From Symbiodinium natans (Eukaryota > Sar > Dinophyceae > Suessiales > Symbiodiniaceae): 64,000 bases of DNA. The notes beneath the pieces were generated by a model, which worked only from the letters and a program-made list of their open reading frames with translations, searched no databases and was not told the origin of the DNA. Of this stretch, positions 35,301 through 44,803 are shown piece by piece. Each line of letters begins with the position of its first letter. Positions within the stretch are counted from its first letter, which is position 1. Position numbers and translations under genes: made by a program. Location of the stretch: assembly GCA_905221605.1 (NCBI GenBank), contig CAJNDS010000243.1:62001-126000 (forward strand). Reading direction: 5' to 3'.

Positions 35301-36859
35301 AGGATTGGGGGGGGGAGGGGGGAGTTTTGAGGGCACATGGGCACAGAACAAAAGTCGCCTTCTAGAGGGAACTGCAAGCCGCAACTTACCCCACCATTTT
35401 TTTCCCGGAACAAACCGCTACGGCATCTAGGCTTCAACCGCCAAGAACCAGGAGAATAAATGCAATTCTGGGGCAGTGCAGCCCGAAACAACGAAGCATC
35501 GTGCCACTGGCCACGGCTCAGACTCATTCAGCTCAAGTTGGGCACAGTTGAAGGGGTTAAAGATGCTCAGGCACCTCGTTTATCCATCGGCTTGGGAGCG
35601 ACTTGAACTTGGACTTTCATGGGCCTTTTTTTATAAGTCGAGTTGACCGATGTGTCTTCGAACCTGATCATCTTAAACCTCAAAGCCTGGCCTAACAACG
35701 ATGCCCCAACAAACGAACAACCCCCATGTTGGGGAGGAGAGGCGCCAATAGCTCGAAGGTGAAGAGCACGGTGGTGGCATCGTCTGCACTCTTCCAGATC
35801 CTTTGGCTACAAGGGCTTGGGAACTTGAGGTTTATTGTCCGCAAAAGCTGCCAAGCCCAAACACTGCAGTCTCACCGAAGTGCCACACACAACCGGCCTT
35901 GCCGAATAACATCAAGGACAAGCTGGGAGGGGTAGGGCTTGGGGTTTGGAACATCCAGCATTCCAGAATGCTGGACTCCAGACTTGCTCTCAGTGATCTG
36001 ATGTGGCATATCGCGATTCTGTGCCGAATCTGTCCGAAGCGCTTTGCGCTGTCTGAAGCTTGGGTCCTGACCAATTCGGGCCGATGCCCAAGGACTGGCA
36101 AGCCATGATGATGGTGGAGCCACCTCCAGCTGTGTAGGCACGGTGCAAGTCTCCGGCTTCAGGACAACCCAAATCACCCCCATGAATGCCAAGAAAATCT
36201 CAACTCAGGGCCTTCTGAGTTGAAACAACACCAGAAGCCCTGGGCCCTAAGCATAAGTCCCCCTACACATTGGGCTCCTGGCCGATCAAGGCATATCCGA
36301 AGTTCGTCCACCTACACACCCAGCTTCTTCATTCGGGAGGTGCCGGAGAATCTCGGGTGTAAGACGGGCTGTTGCAACTTGAGGCCGACACCCACACACG
36401 AAACCAGACAACCTCGCCGCCTGACGCAAGCCCAAGCTCTTGCGTGCCTTGCGCCCTGGACGTTCAGGCACGTTGGCTGATACAGCGCCTGGCTCTGGGG
36501 CCACATGGCTGGCTAAACATATCTTGGGGAGGGGCAGAAGGAATGCGCGGAGCGAGGGAAGGCTGTGTCAATGTAGCAGCATGGCGCTATTGCAAAATTG
36601 CTGAGTTCAACTCGGCTCGGGAAGCGCTGAGCCCTAGACTCGCATCGTACTGTACATCTTTCTCTACCCCAAGTCCGAAAGAAGTGTTCTGCATGCGTGC
36701 GGTGAACACTCCAGCCCCCAAAAAGGTTTAGAGCATGGGGGCTAGGAGGATGCAGGGTCGCCAGTGTCTGCACAAGCCCGTAGTGAGGTGAGGTTCGAAT
36801 CGTACCCCAAATACAGCTCTGCGAAGAGCCTCCAACTGATCCTCTTCTGCCGCCGCCAT
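32332..36859 (-). CDS. Voltage-gated cation channel gene, partial exon chain
   Basis: Voltage-gated channels carry ion currents across membranes. The clearest exon, 33601-33655, encodes VLRTLRLLRLLRLFRVFK, with Arg at every third or fourth position as in an S4 voltage sensor. Upstream exons fit in family order: 36830-36859 (MAAAEEDQLE, probable start), 35746-35800 (SADDATTVLFTFELL, S2-like) and 35003-35049 (YLFFVEDDKNWNFFD, the acidic S2-S3 segment before S3). A further open exon-like segment lies at 34762-34871 (SMEFPLDAEEQLPHDALRTV). Downstream are 32683-32718 (VRTVFLSMVIAR, a possible S4-S5 linker) and 32332-32391 (VAAGVALVATAIIACGATAR, a hydrophobic helix). Acceptors are AG|G and donors GC or GT. 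Several connecting exons (S1, S3, S5, pore, S6) were not found and some phases do not match directly, so the ion selectivity cannot be named. Confidence 0.65.
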
Positions 36860-38572
36860 GCCTCACACCTTGCTTCTACCCTGGATTAAGGGCTTGGGCT
36901 CAGGGCTCTGGGTCTGGAGTTAGCGCGTGTTTTGGGATTCAGGAACTGGGGGTTGCAGATGGTTGCAAACACCTGGCTTGGTCCTGAGTGGTAACATTTT
37001 CTAGGGCAGCGCAAGCACGATATCTAATCACTTCTCTGCACTCTCCCTATCTGCAACATTTGTTGCGATGTGGCATTGAGTGCCCACCCAGGATGCACCG
37101 GATGCACCGTGCCCCTCTAGCCGACTCCCCAGCCCAGCTCTCAGCTGTGTGCCCGGCACAACATGCGCACGAGGGCCAAGAGAAAAGCCGGACAAGGCCC
37201 AGCAGGCTTTGCAGGCAAGGTCCATGCAAGGAAGGGCCCTGGAAGTCCTACAGGATAGCAGTAGGCTTAGGTAGTGCTTTAGGCGTCGTGCCGGGAATGG
37301 CATGCTCTCGTGTGCTCTTGGGGTTGGGAGATCATTACACTTTGTTGGTGTGCAGCTTCTTTTGTTCCTTTGAGGTGAGACGGCAAATTCCCTCGGGTTA
37401 GGAGGCCTAGATGTTTTGAGCAGGCTCGGAGTGCAGAGATGGATCAGCCGTGCTCCTTGTTGGCCACCTTCGCACCTCCTAAGACTTACTTGTGACAAGC
37501 CACAGTTCCAAACACAATGGCATGGCTAGGTCTTGGACTGCAGATCTGCCGAGCCCTCAGCTTGCGGCTTGACTCGAAGCTCTACGACTGAAGACCCTGT
37601 ATTGTGGAGTCTGACACCGTGCCCAACAGCCATACCTGAAGCACTGCCAGAGAGAGGGGTCTAAAAAGACGTCTTTTGGGTAAGGTTTCGGGCAGCCATT
37701 TGGCAGAAAGTGGCTATCACTGCTTGGCCTAGAAGAAACCCCCAGCGCGAGTCTGGCAAACTCTATTTACAGAAATCCTTTGGCTTGAGGCTTTGCGCAG
37801 CGTTCAGACTCAGACGTTTGGATTTAAATCAAGTGGATGGTTGTTCGGTGGTTATGTTGAGCTTCTTTTCTGCAACCTGTGACAAGCTGAAGCAGCCGTG
37901 TCTTAAGATCTTGGTCACGACTCGCGAACACTTTCTTCCTCGAAGACTTACCACATAGGACAGGCTGGAAAGGAAAGGCCCTACAAAGCTCTAGTGCTTT
38001 GGATTCCATGGCATCTGCCCATGAGCTTTCCACAAGGACGGCTTGTTGCCCAAGATCTCACCGAATCCGTGAAATCAAATGCACGCAACTCCGGCAAACT
38101 TTAAAGGCTCTGGAGGCATGCGAATGTAGTCAAATACACGCACAACGTCAATCTTTCACCACAGCCATGGTTATGTATTCCTGGAATAAATCTTCAAGAG
38201 GCTTAAACAACATGTGTCCGAAGCAAGTAGGCGTTGCTTCTCGTTTGCTAGTGCCTTAGACAATACGTTACCAAGCAAACCAAGCACCAGCTCATGCCCT
38301 CTACTGTTCCTGCGCTCACCGTGCCCCGTCACGGGGTCGGGCCCACATCGCCCGCAAAGGTCGCCCTTCGATATTGAGGCCACGCGCCTCTCACGGCATG
38401 TCGGCGGCGCTCCGCCGAAAGTTTGTTCTGATTCTGTTTGGGACCGGCAATCACACATGAGGCAAGGTTGAGCGAGCCGTCGGTCGAAGCCTCTTGGTTT
38501 TCTCTACTACACAACCAAAAGAGCGTTAACCATGGGGAGGTTCTTGTATAAACGTTCTTCATACGGGGACGC
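36860..38572. other. Spacer upstream of the ion-channel start
   Basis: No exon chain was recognised. Open frames on both strands (for example minus 37028-37498, plus 36988-37401) overlap and carry no motif. Confidence 0.4.
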
Positions 38573-38638
38573 CTGCTCCACCAGCCACTTGGCGTCGCAG
38601 TAGTTCCGGAGCCGCACCACGCAGCTGCCGTCATTCTC
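38573..38638 (-). CDS. Coding-like exon of an unidentified gene
   Basis: A T-rich tract and TTTGCAG lie just upstream on the minus strand. The exon (AG|G to a GC donor) encodes NDGSCVVRLRNYCDAKWLVE, 22 residues in all in phase 0. The family is not recognised. Together with 39403-39452 and 40150-40190 it may form one gene, but no phase proof exists. Confidence 0.5.
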
Positions 38639-39244
38639 CTGGCGGCTCTCTGCAAAAAAAAATAACCGACTCCACTCCCCTCAAATGTTCGAAAGCTTAT
38701 GAGCCCCAAACTACATCATCGGCAGGTTCAGGTGGGATGCCCAGTCCGGAAGATGCTTCGACTTTAGCTGCTCCACAGCGCCCCTCCAGTCCCGCCCGGC
38801 CCCCGATCCGAAAACAAGTATCTGAAATCTCCATCTGGTTTAAGTGGCGGCTTCAAGGCTTACACCACATGGTGAGCTCTGGTTTGGTACAAGCCTCTCA
38901 AAACCCTGCAATAAGAATCCCAAAGCCCCCCACCCTTGGTGCCACAGCAGGTCAAGCAAGCCTGAGGCTAAGAGTCTCTACAAGCACCATCTTAGAATCC
39001 CGCATGATACTCAGAATGCGAACTGACCCAGCCTCATCCGAAAACACATCCAATCAAACCAAAAGATTCAGCGACTGATTCGGACGACAGGAGTGTCACC
39101 GCTTATGAAGCTCCAGGCACCAATCCAACCAATCAGGAGTAGATGTCGAAACTGGCAGTCACTCAGAAAACACACCAGAGACAGTCAGAACCCACTCCCA
39201 AACCCCAAAACCCTCAACCCTTCAACAGGCCAGCTCCCAAAACA

Positions 39245-39335
39245 AAACCTAACAAAACAAAACAAAACAAAACCAAACAAAACCAAACAAAACCAGAACC
39301 AGAACTAAAACCAAAATCAAAAACAAAACAAAAGA
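39245..39335. repeat. (AAAAC)n-rich low-complexity tract
   Basis: Repeated aaaac and aaaacc units are read directly. Confidence 0.9.
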
Positions 39336-39402
39336 AAGGAGCCCTCAACCAAGCTGTGTCTCCGTCCTCCCCCCCCCCTCCCCCCGCCCCCCACATCTCG
39401 GC

Positions 39403-39452
39403 CTGCCCATGGCGCCGGGCGTGGCGGACGGTGAGGCCACCCTCGGCTCCAC
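39403..39452 (-). CDS. Coding-like exon, unidentified
   Basis: It is AG|G-bounded at the acceptor, has a GC donor after CAG, and encodes GAEGGLTVRHARRHGQ in one open frame, starting in phase 1. No family is recognised. Confidence 0.35.
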
Positions 39453-40149
39453 CTGTCTGCAAAGAAACCTTCAACGAGCGTTAGAGGATGTTTAAGGTGA
39501 AGACGGTTAGAGATGGTTCGAGGTCTACCATGTCATTGAGCTTTGCTCCAATCCTCTGCGCTCTGCCCACGAATCTGGGATCTCGGCGGTGGAGCTGCGT
39601 CTCTGGATCAAACTTCAGACCTGCCGACGTTTATTGCGTGGCTTTTGAAAGTGCGGAGCGGGGGCTTGGAGAAGGGGACCTTTTTGCACAGTCTGACACT
39701 ACGCAGCTGGAGACCCGTTCGCAGCACCCCGGGTGGCCCGGGCCCCATACCTGGCACCTTTCTCTGAAAACCCCAAAAGCATTCGAAAGATTTCGAAAGC
39801 TCAAAAGCTCGACATTGCTCGAAGCCGCTGGGCTCCTGGCCGTCTCGGTTCCAAAGCCGCCGCAGTAAATCAAGGACCTGCATCCGGTGCACCCTGGTGC
39901 ACCCTGGTGCTCAGATGTGCCTCCAAATTGTGCACTGAGATGTGCCCTGCCAAGCTCGCTGAAGCGCATGGAACAGCATGGCTGCGCATCGCTATCTTTG
40001 CCTCGCTGCGCACCGTATGCCTTGGCTTGCGAGAGCGGAGAGAGCTTGAAAAAGAGTTCGTGGGGCCCCTTGAGGGGAGGTGTTCAGCCGTGAAATGGAA
40101 AAGTCCACTTAGCTCAACCTGGACAGACCACTCAGATCCACTCAACCAC

Positions 40150-40190
40150 GAAGGTGATGCGGTTGAGAGCGTCTTCATAGGTCTTCGACC
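40150..40190 (-). CDS. Coding-like exon, unidentified
   Basis: It runs from AG|G to a GT donor and encodes SKTYEDALNRITF. An adjoining open frame at 40200-40290 (AIIFLCREPGETGPVEALES) is in another phase and may be a separate exon. The function is unknown. Confidence 0.45.
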
Positions 40191-40380
40191 CTTCCCAAAC
40201 GTGGACTCCAAAGCCTCGACTGGCCCAGTTTCACCGGGCTCCCGGCACAGGAAGATGATGGCCAATGCCAGTGAGGATGACCGTCCTAGAATTGAAGGGT
40301 CCATGCCGTTGGCATTGAGAATGTCGGGGTTTGGGTTTGGTCCCTGGAGAGCTTGGGCAGTTCAGGGCTTCGGACCCCTC

Positions 40381-40460
40381 AAGATCCCTCAAGACCCTTC
40401 AAGACCCTTCAAGACCCTTCAAGACCCCTCAAGACCCTTCAAGACCCTTCAAGACCCTTC
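40381..40460. repeat. 10-bp tandem repeat (AAGACCCTTC), 8 copies
   Basis: Eight units with C/T variation at two positions are read directly. Confidence 0.95.
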
Positions 40461-40740
40461 AAGCCCTCAAATTCATGTCAAACAGCGAAAGGTGAAAGCC
40501 CAGACAACAGCGCTACGCAACCTCCCCAGACCCCACATCCCATGTCGCTCCGGTTCTGTGGCGGGTGGTCGTCGCCCTTCCGAAGCGGCGGGGTCTCACC
40601 AGGCCGCCTTCCGCGAGGTTTCGGTCCCTCAGTTTCGGTGACTCGGGAGCTCTTTGATACTCTGGGTCTGCCGACCTATGCGGAAGTTGTCTTTTCCACG
40701 GCTCCCTTGATCATTCCGATGTTCGAAGCACTGGTACTGT

Positions 40741-41055
40741 TTACAAGCATTGGCGGAGCGGGTGCGCGATGTTCATCAGTGTGAATGTGATTCCGTGAGG
40801 AAGGCAGACACGCGAAAGCCCTCTTGCATTGTGTCCTTGGCATGACACGATCCCGTCCAGTGTGTCAAAGTCCGTCAGAACACAGAAGCGCCATAGAAGC
40901 TCCACATTCGAGAAACAAGCCCAAGCCTCACGAATCTGATCAAGCACGCTTGCAACACGTCCGGCCTGGCTTGGATGGCGTGGCTGCACGAACGCTTCGT
41001 CCCAACCTGGGCTGGGAAGCATCACGACAAAAATGTAAACGTGAAGCCTGATCAC
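40741..41055 (-). CDS. Uninterrupted open frame, about 100 aa, unidentified
   Basis: This is the longest protein-like uninterrupted frame in its neighbourhood, ending at TAA at 40741. It contains SVLDQIREAWACFSNVELLW followed by RFCVLTDFDTLDGIV, with varied composition and no low-complexity bias. An ATG lies at 41020 or 41053. It has no intron, unlike the multi-exon genes nearby, so a retrocopy, a large terminal exon or a mobile-element remnant are all possible. The family is not recognised. Confidence 0.45.
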   Translation of the reverse strand: MIRLHVYIFVVMLPSPGWDEAFVQPRHPSQAGRVASVLDQIREAWACFSNVELLWRFCVLTDFDTLDGIVSCQGHNARGLSRVCLPHGITFTLMNIAHPLRQCL

Positions 41056-41299
41056 CGAGACATTTCCGGAGGAGTTGCAACCCTTATACAGTAGTGGAAA
41101 AGCACGAAGTAAATCCCATCTGACGCTGAAAGATGCAATGCTATTTGAGACGGCCAGTCCAAATGTTGCTGTCTTTAGTTGGAGGCCTGAACTCTTCCCT
41201 GTGGGAGACGCAGCAGTTTGCTTTCAAGAGGTGTTGAAGTTCACATCTGAAGCACCTTGTCCTGAAAGCATCTGAGGCCTTTGCTGTGTCATAAGACAC

Positions 41300-41395
41300 C
41301 TGCGAGGAGGCATCGGTGTCGGCCTTGCAAGCTCTTGACTTCTCCAGAGAGACCAACTTGACTTTCAGGGTCATAGCTGTCACATGTTGGCTGTC
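41300..41395 (-). CDS. Coding-like exon, unidentified
   Basis: An open frame encoding MTLKVKLVSLEKSRACKADT then DASSQ ends exactly at a GT donor (Q|GTGTC at about 41301). It may be an upstream exon of the frame at 40741-41055. No family is recognised. Confidence 0.35.
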
Positions 41396-41666
41396 ATGGG
41401 TGTGATTGCAGGTTTCCCTGCTGTTTTGGGGTTTCAAGGTTCATGGCCCCTCGTTGAAGGGCAACTGTGGTGCTGGATGCAATGATGACGATCAACGGAG
41501 CCCCCTTCTTGAACCGTTCAGCCTAACCTGCAAGACCCTTCCAAACGAGCCTGAACATGTTTCCTTATCGATGCGCCCAAGGCCGCCTTGTAGCGCAGGC
41601 GCCGCCAGTCCACAGGCGGTGGGAGTGGCGGCCATTCCTAAAGGGGCGCTTTAGGTAGTTTAGGGG

Positions 41667-41930
41667 TTGTGTTTGGCGGTTGGGCCGTTCGGAAAACTAA
41701 TTTGTGAATCTTGTTCGTTTTTCTTTGGGAGTTGTTGTGCTTTTCCTGGCTTTCTACTACAGGTGCTCATTTTCTTGGTTTGTCTGCTAGGAAAGCCTCC
41801 ATTCCCTCTATACTACATCGGATTCATACTACTTTTCGTAGGAGAGGTTTTGCCTAAACCCTTAGGATTTTTGCTCTGTTTCCTTGGTTCTCCCGAAGAA
41901 CGCCTCTACTCCCGTGTGAGAGCTCGGTGA
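41667..41930 (+). pseudogene. Hydrophobic open frame, possibly a cytochrome b C-terminal fragment
   Basis: The frame encodes a strongly hydrophobic segment (FLLQVLIFLVCLLGKPPFPL then YYIGFILLFVG). The pattern of a hydrophobic helix, then LGKxP, then Y-x-IG resembles the last helices of mitochondrial cytochrome b. It abuts the hairpin-rich island. The assignment rests on pattern only and could be wrong. Confidence 0.3.
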
Positions 41931-41951
41931 ACACACTGTCCCGCATAAATA

Positions 41952-42029
41952 CAGTTCATTTGTACACGCTTTTATTAAACTACAGAGAATGACTGAATTT
42001 ACTGTTTAAAGCGTGAACAGAATGAAATG
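41952..42029. repeat. Inverted repeat (hairpin) 1 of the AT-rich island
   Basis: The arm 41952-41980 (with acacgctttt...aaac) pairs with 42004-42029 (gtttaaagcgtgaac...) with a few mismatches. Confidence 0.7.
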
Positions 42030-42043
42030 ATTAATGGGGCCCT

Positions 42044-42102
42044 TTATAATATTAATTGAAAGAAACGTGCGCAAGCTTACTTTCTTTCATATAATATTAT
42101 TA
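42044..42102. repeat. Inverted repeat (hairpin) 2 of the AT-rich island
   Basis: TAATATTAATTGAAAGAAA near 42048-42064 faces TTTCTTTCATATAATATTA near 42081-42099. Confidence 0.8.
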
Positions 42103-42517
42103 AGGGGGGAAATGGAGAACGTAGTGAGCCGCATGAACCTCATGACCTTTCTCCAGTTCATACTTCCAGCCTTTCCAAGTTCTTGGTCTAACCGTTCACA
42201 CCCTTGGAATCCTCGTTTAATGAATCCTCGATCACCAAAGGCTTCAGTTCTACATCCAAGTTCTCAGGGGCTTCCCGCCCGGCAGTGAACACCATGAGTC
42301 TAATGCTGCATCGGGAACTAGCGACCGAACCTTGAGACCCTAACTCTCATATCTTGGTCTAACAGTTCGCACCCTTGTTTCCCGGGCCTTATTGTCATCA
42401 TCCTATTCTCTGGGTCTTTTCAATCATTCTCTGCCCGGTGATTTACCTTTATGAGAGACTGAAGATAGGAACCCACCCTCGGGACCCCAACCGCTTGTCT
42501 AACCTTCCGGAATCTCC

Positions 42518-42584
42518 TAAAAGCCCACATTATAATATTACATGGCAAGTTTACGCGTGTAATATAGTATTAATATGGGCTTTT
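42518..42584. repeat. Inverted repeat (hairpin) 3 of the AT-rich island
   Basis: AAAAGCCCACATTATAATAT followed by TACA faces TGTAATATAGTATTAATATG followed by GGCTTTT, with a loop of about 15 bases. Confidence 0.85.
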
Positions 42585-42756
42585 GGTGATCCGGCGGTGA
42601 GAACAAAAAACCAGCGACTGAACCACACATCCAAGTACTAGAAAGATTTCCAACACTCATTGACCACTTTCCTCAATTCATGTGTCCAGCTCACACGGTC
42701 TAGTCACAGAATCCACCTTCATGACGAGGAAAGTTCACATGTCGTGTCACCTGGCT

Positions 42757-42843
42757 CATTAGTTTTTGGAGTTCACGCATTATTTACTATTGCAAGTGTA
42801 GACGCGTGAATAATAATGTGTATGCGTGAACAAAACTAATAAA
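42757..42843. repeat. Inverted repeat (hairpin) 4 of the AT-rich island
   Basis: ATTAGTTTT and GTTCACGCAT on the left face ATGCGTGAAC and AAAACTAAT on the right. Inner AATAAT arms extend the stem. Confidence 0.8.
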
Positions 42844-42991
42844 CGAACGAATGAAGTGAGACAAGAATTCTAAAAGTGTGAGTGACTTAAGTTCACTTTG
42901 TTCGCGCTTATTATAATATTGTTCGTGCTTTCATTACAACTATTAGAGTTGCTCAGGTCTCTGAGGCATGTTTATTTTACCCTAAAAGTGC

Positions 42992-43020
42992 GGCCCCATC
43001 TTATGTCATAAGATGGGGCC
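42992..43020. repeat. Perfect 14-bp palindrome arms with 1-base centre
   Basis: GGCCCCATCTTATG, a central T, then CATAAGATGGGGCC. This is an exact inverted repeat at the right edge of the AT-rich island. Confidence 0.95.
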
Positions 43021-43535
43021 TTATGTCATTTCAGACTTATGATAGGTCAAGACACATGTGCGCGTTTCAAGGAACTTGAGTGTTGCCGAGCTGCAGATTG
43101 GAGAACGCGGCCACGGATTGACATCGTCTGCGCCTTAGCAAAGTGTATCAGTACACAGTTAGTGGCATTTAGTGGAAATGTTTCCCTGTGTCCAGTCTTC
43201 AGTGCATGGTGGACGTTGAGGACCTAAGCAAGGCGAAAGCTTTCTGAGAAAGGCCCTGATGAGTGTCGTCCTGGGAGCACAACGCTGGTCCAGTTGGGTG
43301 GCTGTCGGATATCCACCAGCCACTTGGCATCCTTCCCCCGCACTGGACAGGCAGACGAACACTTGCTTAAGGGTGGACAGTCCTATCGTTATCCAGGCTC
43401 GGACCGTCACATGCGCCCCGGCGATTCAAAGCCACACACTGAGAACATTACATCCTCAAACCCCAACTGTTTGCGCCGAATTTCTGCCATGCAATCAATC
43501 TGCACGAGCCTTACTCAGTCTATCCCTGTAGGCTG

Positions 43536-43739
43536 CTAACTTTCCATTTGCGCCTGTGAGCGCTCGAAGACGATCGTCGCCTTGTCGGGTACATCGCACT
43601 TGCTGGCTAACATGACAAACCTAGGATTTACATCTACAGAGCTCGTGTCATGCCCTACCCACCGAGGTCTCGCTTCAAGCACAGCAGCATTACTAAACAA
43701 CAGAAAAGCTCCCGTTATGACTTGGGTCATGAGGTCTTT
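43536..43739 (-). CDS. Short protein-like open frame, unidentified
   Basis: An ATG at about 43730 opens 64 codons to a TAG, with varied composition (AVLEARPRWVGHDTSSVDVN). It lies just right of the AT-rich island. The function is unknown; it could be a terminal exon or a relic. Confidence 0.25.
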   Translation of the reverse strand, partial: KDLMTQVITGAFLLFSNAAVLEARPRWVGHDTSSVDVNPRFVMLASKCDVPDKATIVFERSQAQMES

Positions 43740-44254
43740 TGGGTTATGAGGTCTTGGAGGCGCAGGGTGTGGTGATGCGTGGTGCTTTCAGTACTGCAGG
43801 GGCTTCGGCTTAGTTTCGGAGTCGTGGGCTTGAGACTGTTTGTAGAGCTTTTCATTTCGGCATTTCGGTCAGCTTCAGAGTCTTCAGAGCAGAGAACCCC
43901 AGCCTCCGTCCCCGTCGCTCGCGCAAGGGAGCTGGCGACCTCTTTTCTTTGACACGCCCGACCCTACATGGATTCCAGGATGCAATCGACGGGATTGATG
44001 ATGGCTTCAATAATCTTCAATATCTTTCAATATTTCAATACGTTTCAAGGCTCAACTTCAACATACTGCCTGCCACATTTCCCGTCAGCTTCTGGAACCC
44101 AGCTCCCCATCTGCAAATCTCCTCCCGCGCTTGGGGATTTCAGAACATTTGAGGCCCCGCGCAGATTCATCCTGGTGATCCGCGATGCTCAATGACTCAA
44201 CTGCAGGCTCCGAGCCTTCCGTGGCGGGCTTCCGTAGGCTTTATCGAGAGCTTT

Positions 44255-44803
44255 CTACTGGACAACTCCTTTGATGGTCGGAGTGAAAGGCCAAAGAAGG
44301 ACTCCTCCCTTCAGAGGCAGAAGCTCAACTGCATGCTTCAGGCTGTCAGCGCCAGATAACAGAAGCGCCACCCTGACAACCACTGGCAGGGATCCGAGAA
44401 TCTCGGCACCCTTCAAGGCCCGGACGATTGAGAACCACACGCCACAGGCGTGCCAGCTCTTTGTAGATGTCCTCCTGAGAAGGGCATTCGGGTCGGTTTC
44501 AGCTGTTGAGGGCTTGTGCCAACCGGGCAAGTGCAAAGGACAAGTTCTTTGGGGCACGCCATGCCAGTCTTGCAGTCCAGTTCGCACGATAAGGCAAAAC
44601 CCGCTCAGTGTCTGGAGCTTTGAAGTTGGAGCACAGAGTCTTGGCTTAGCTCCACAGAAAAACGGCGGCCTTGGCCCAAACACCCTCTGCCCGATGCCCC
44701 TCATCATACACCCAAACCTCAACCACATTGCTGCAACTGCTTGGAACCGTGGTTCACAAACCCACAACGGCACGGTTAACCTGTTCGGGTCGGCTGAGTT
44801 CAA
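44255..44803 (-). CDS. Long open frame of doubtful coding status
   Basis: There are 182 codons without a stop, with a hydrophobic C-terminal part (GAEILGSLPVVVRVALLLSG). The opposite strand is open over almost the same span (44271-44831), so one of the two, or both, is a shadow. There is no family match and no splice context. Confidence 0.2.
   Translation of the reverse strand: MNSADPNRLTVPLWVCEPRFQAVAAMWLRFGCMMRGIGQRVFGPRPPFFCGAKPRLCAPTSKLQTLSGFCLIVRTGLQDWHGVPQRTCPLHLPGWHKPSTAETDPNALLRRTSTKSWHACGVWFSIVRALKGAEILGSLPVVVRVALLLSGADSLKHAVELLPLKGGVLLWPFTPTIKGVVQ

Larger units (their letters stand above)
41667..43030. other. AT-rich island with long hairpins, probable mitochondrial DNA insertion (NUMT-like)
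   Basis: Base composition drops sharply to AT-rich, with repeated TAATATTA words. Five inverted repeats lie within about 1.1 kb. The sequence cttggtctaac(c/a)gttc(a/g)caccctt occurs twice (about 42183 and 42354). Dinoflagellate mitochondrial DNA is known to be AT-rich and full of such inverted repeats around fragmented cob, cox1, cox3 and rRNA pieces. No such structures occur elsewhere in the window. The mitochondrial origin is inferred; no rRNA fragment was identified. Confidence 0.5.
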
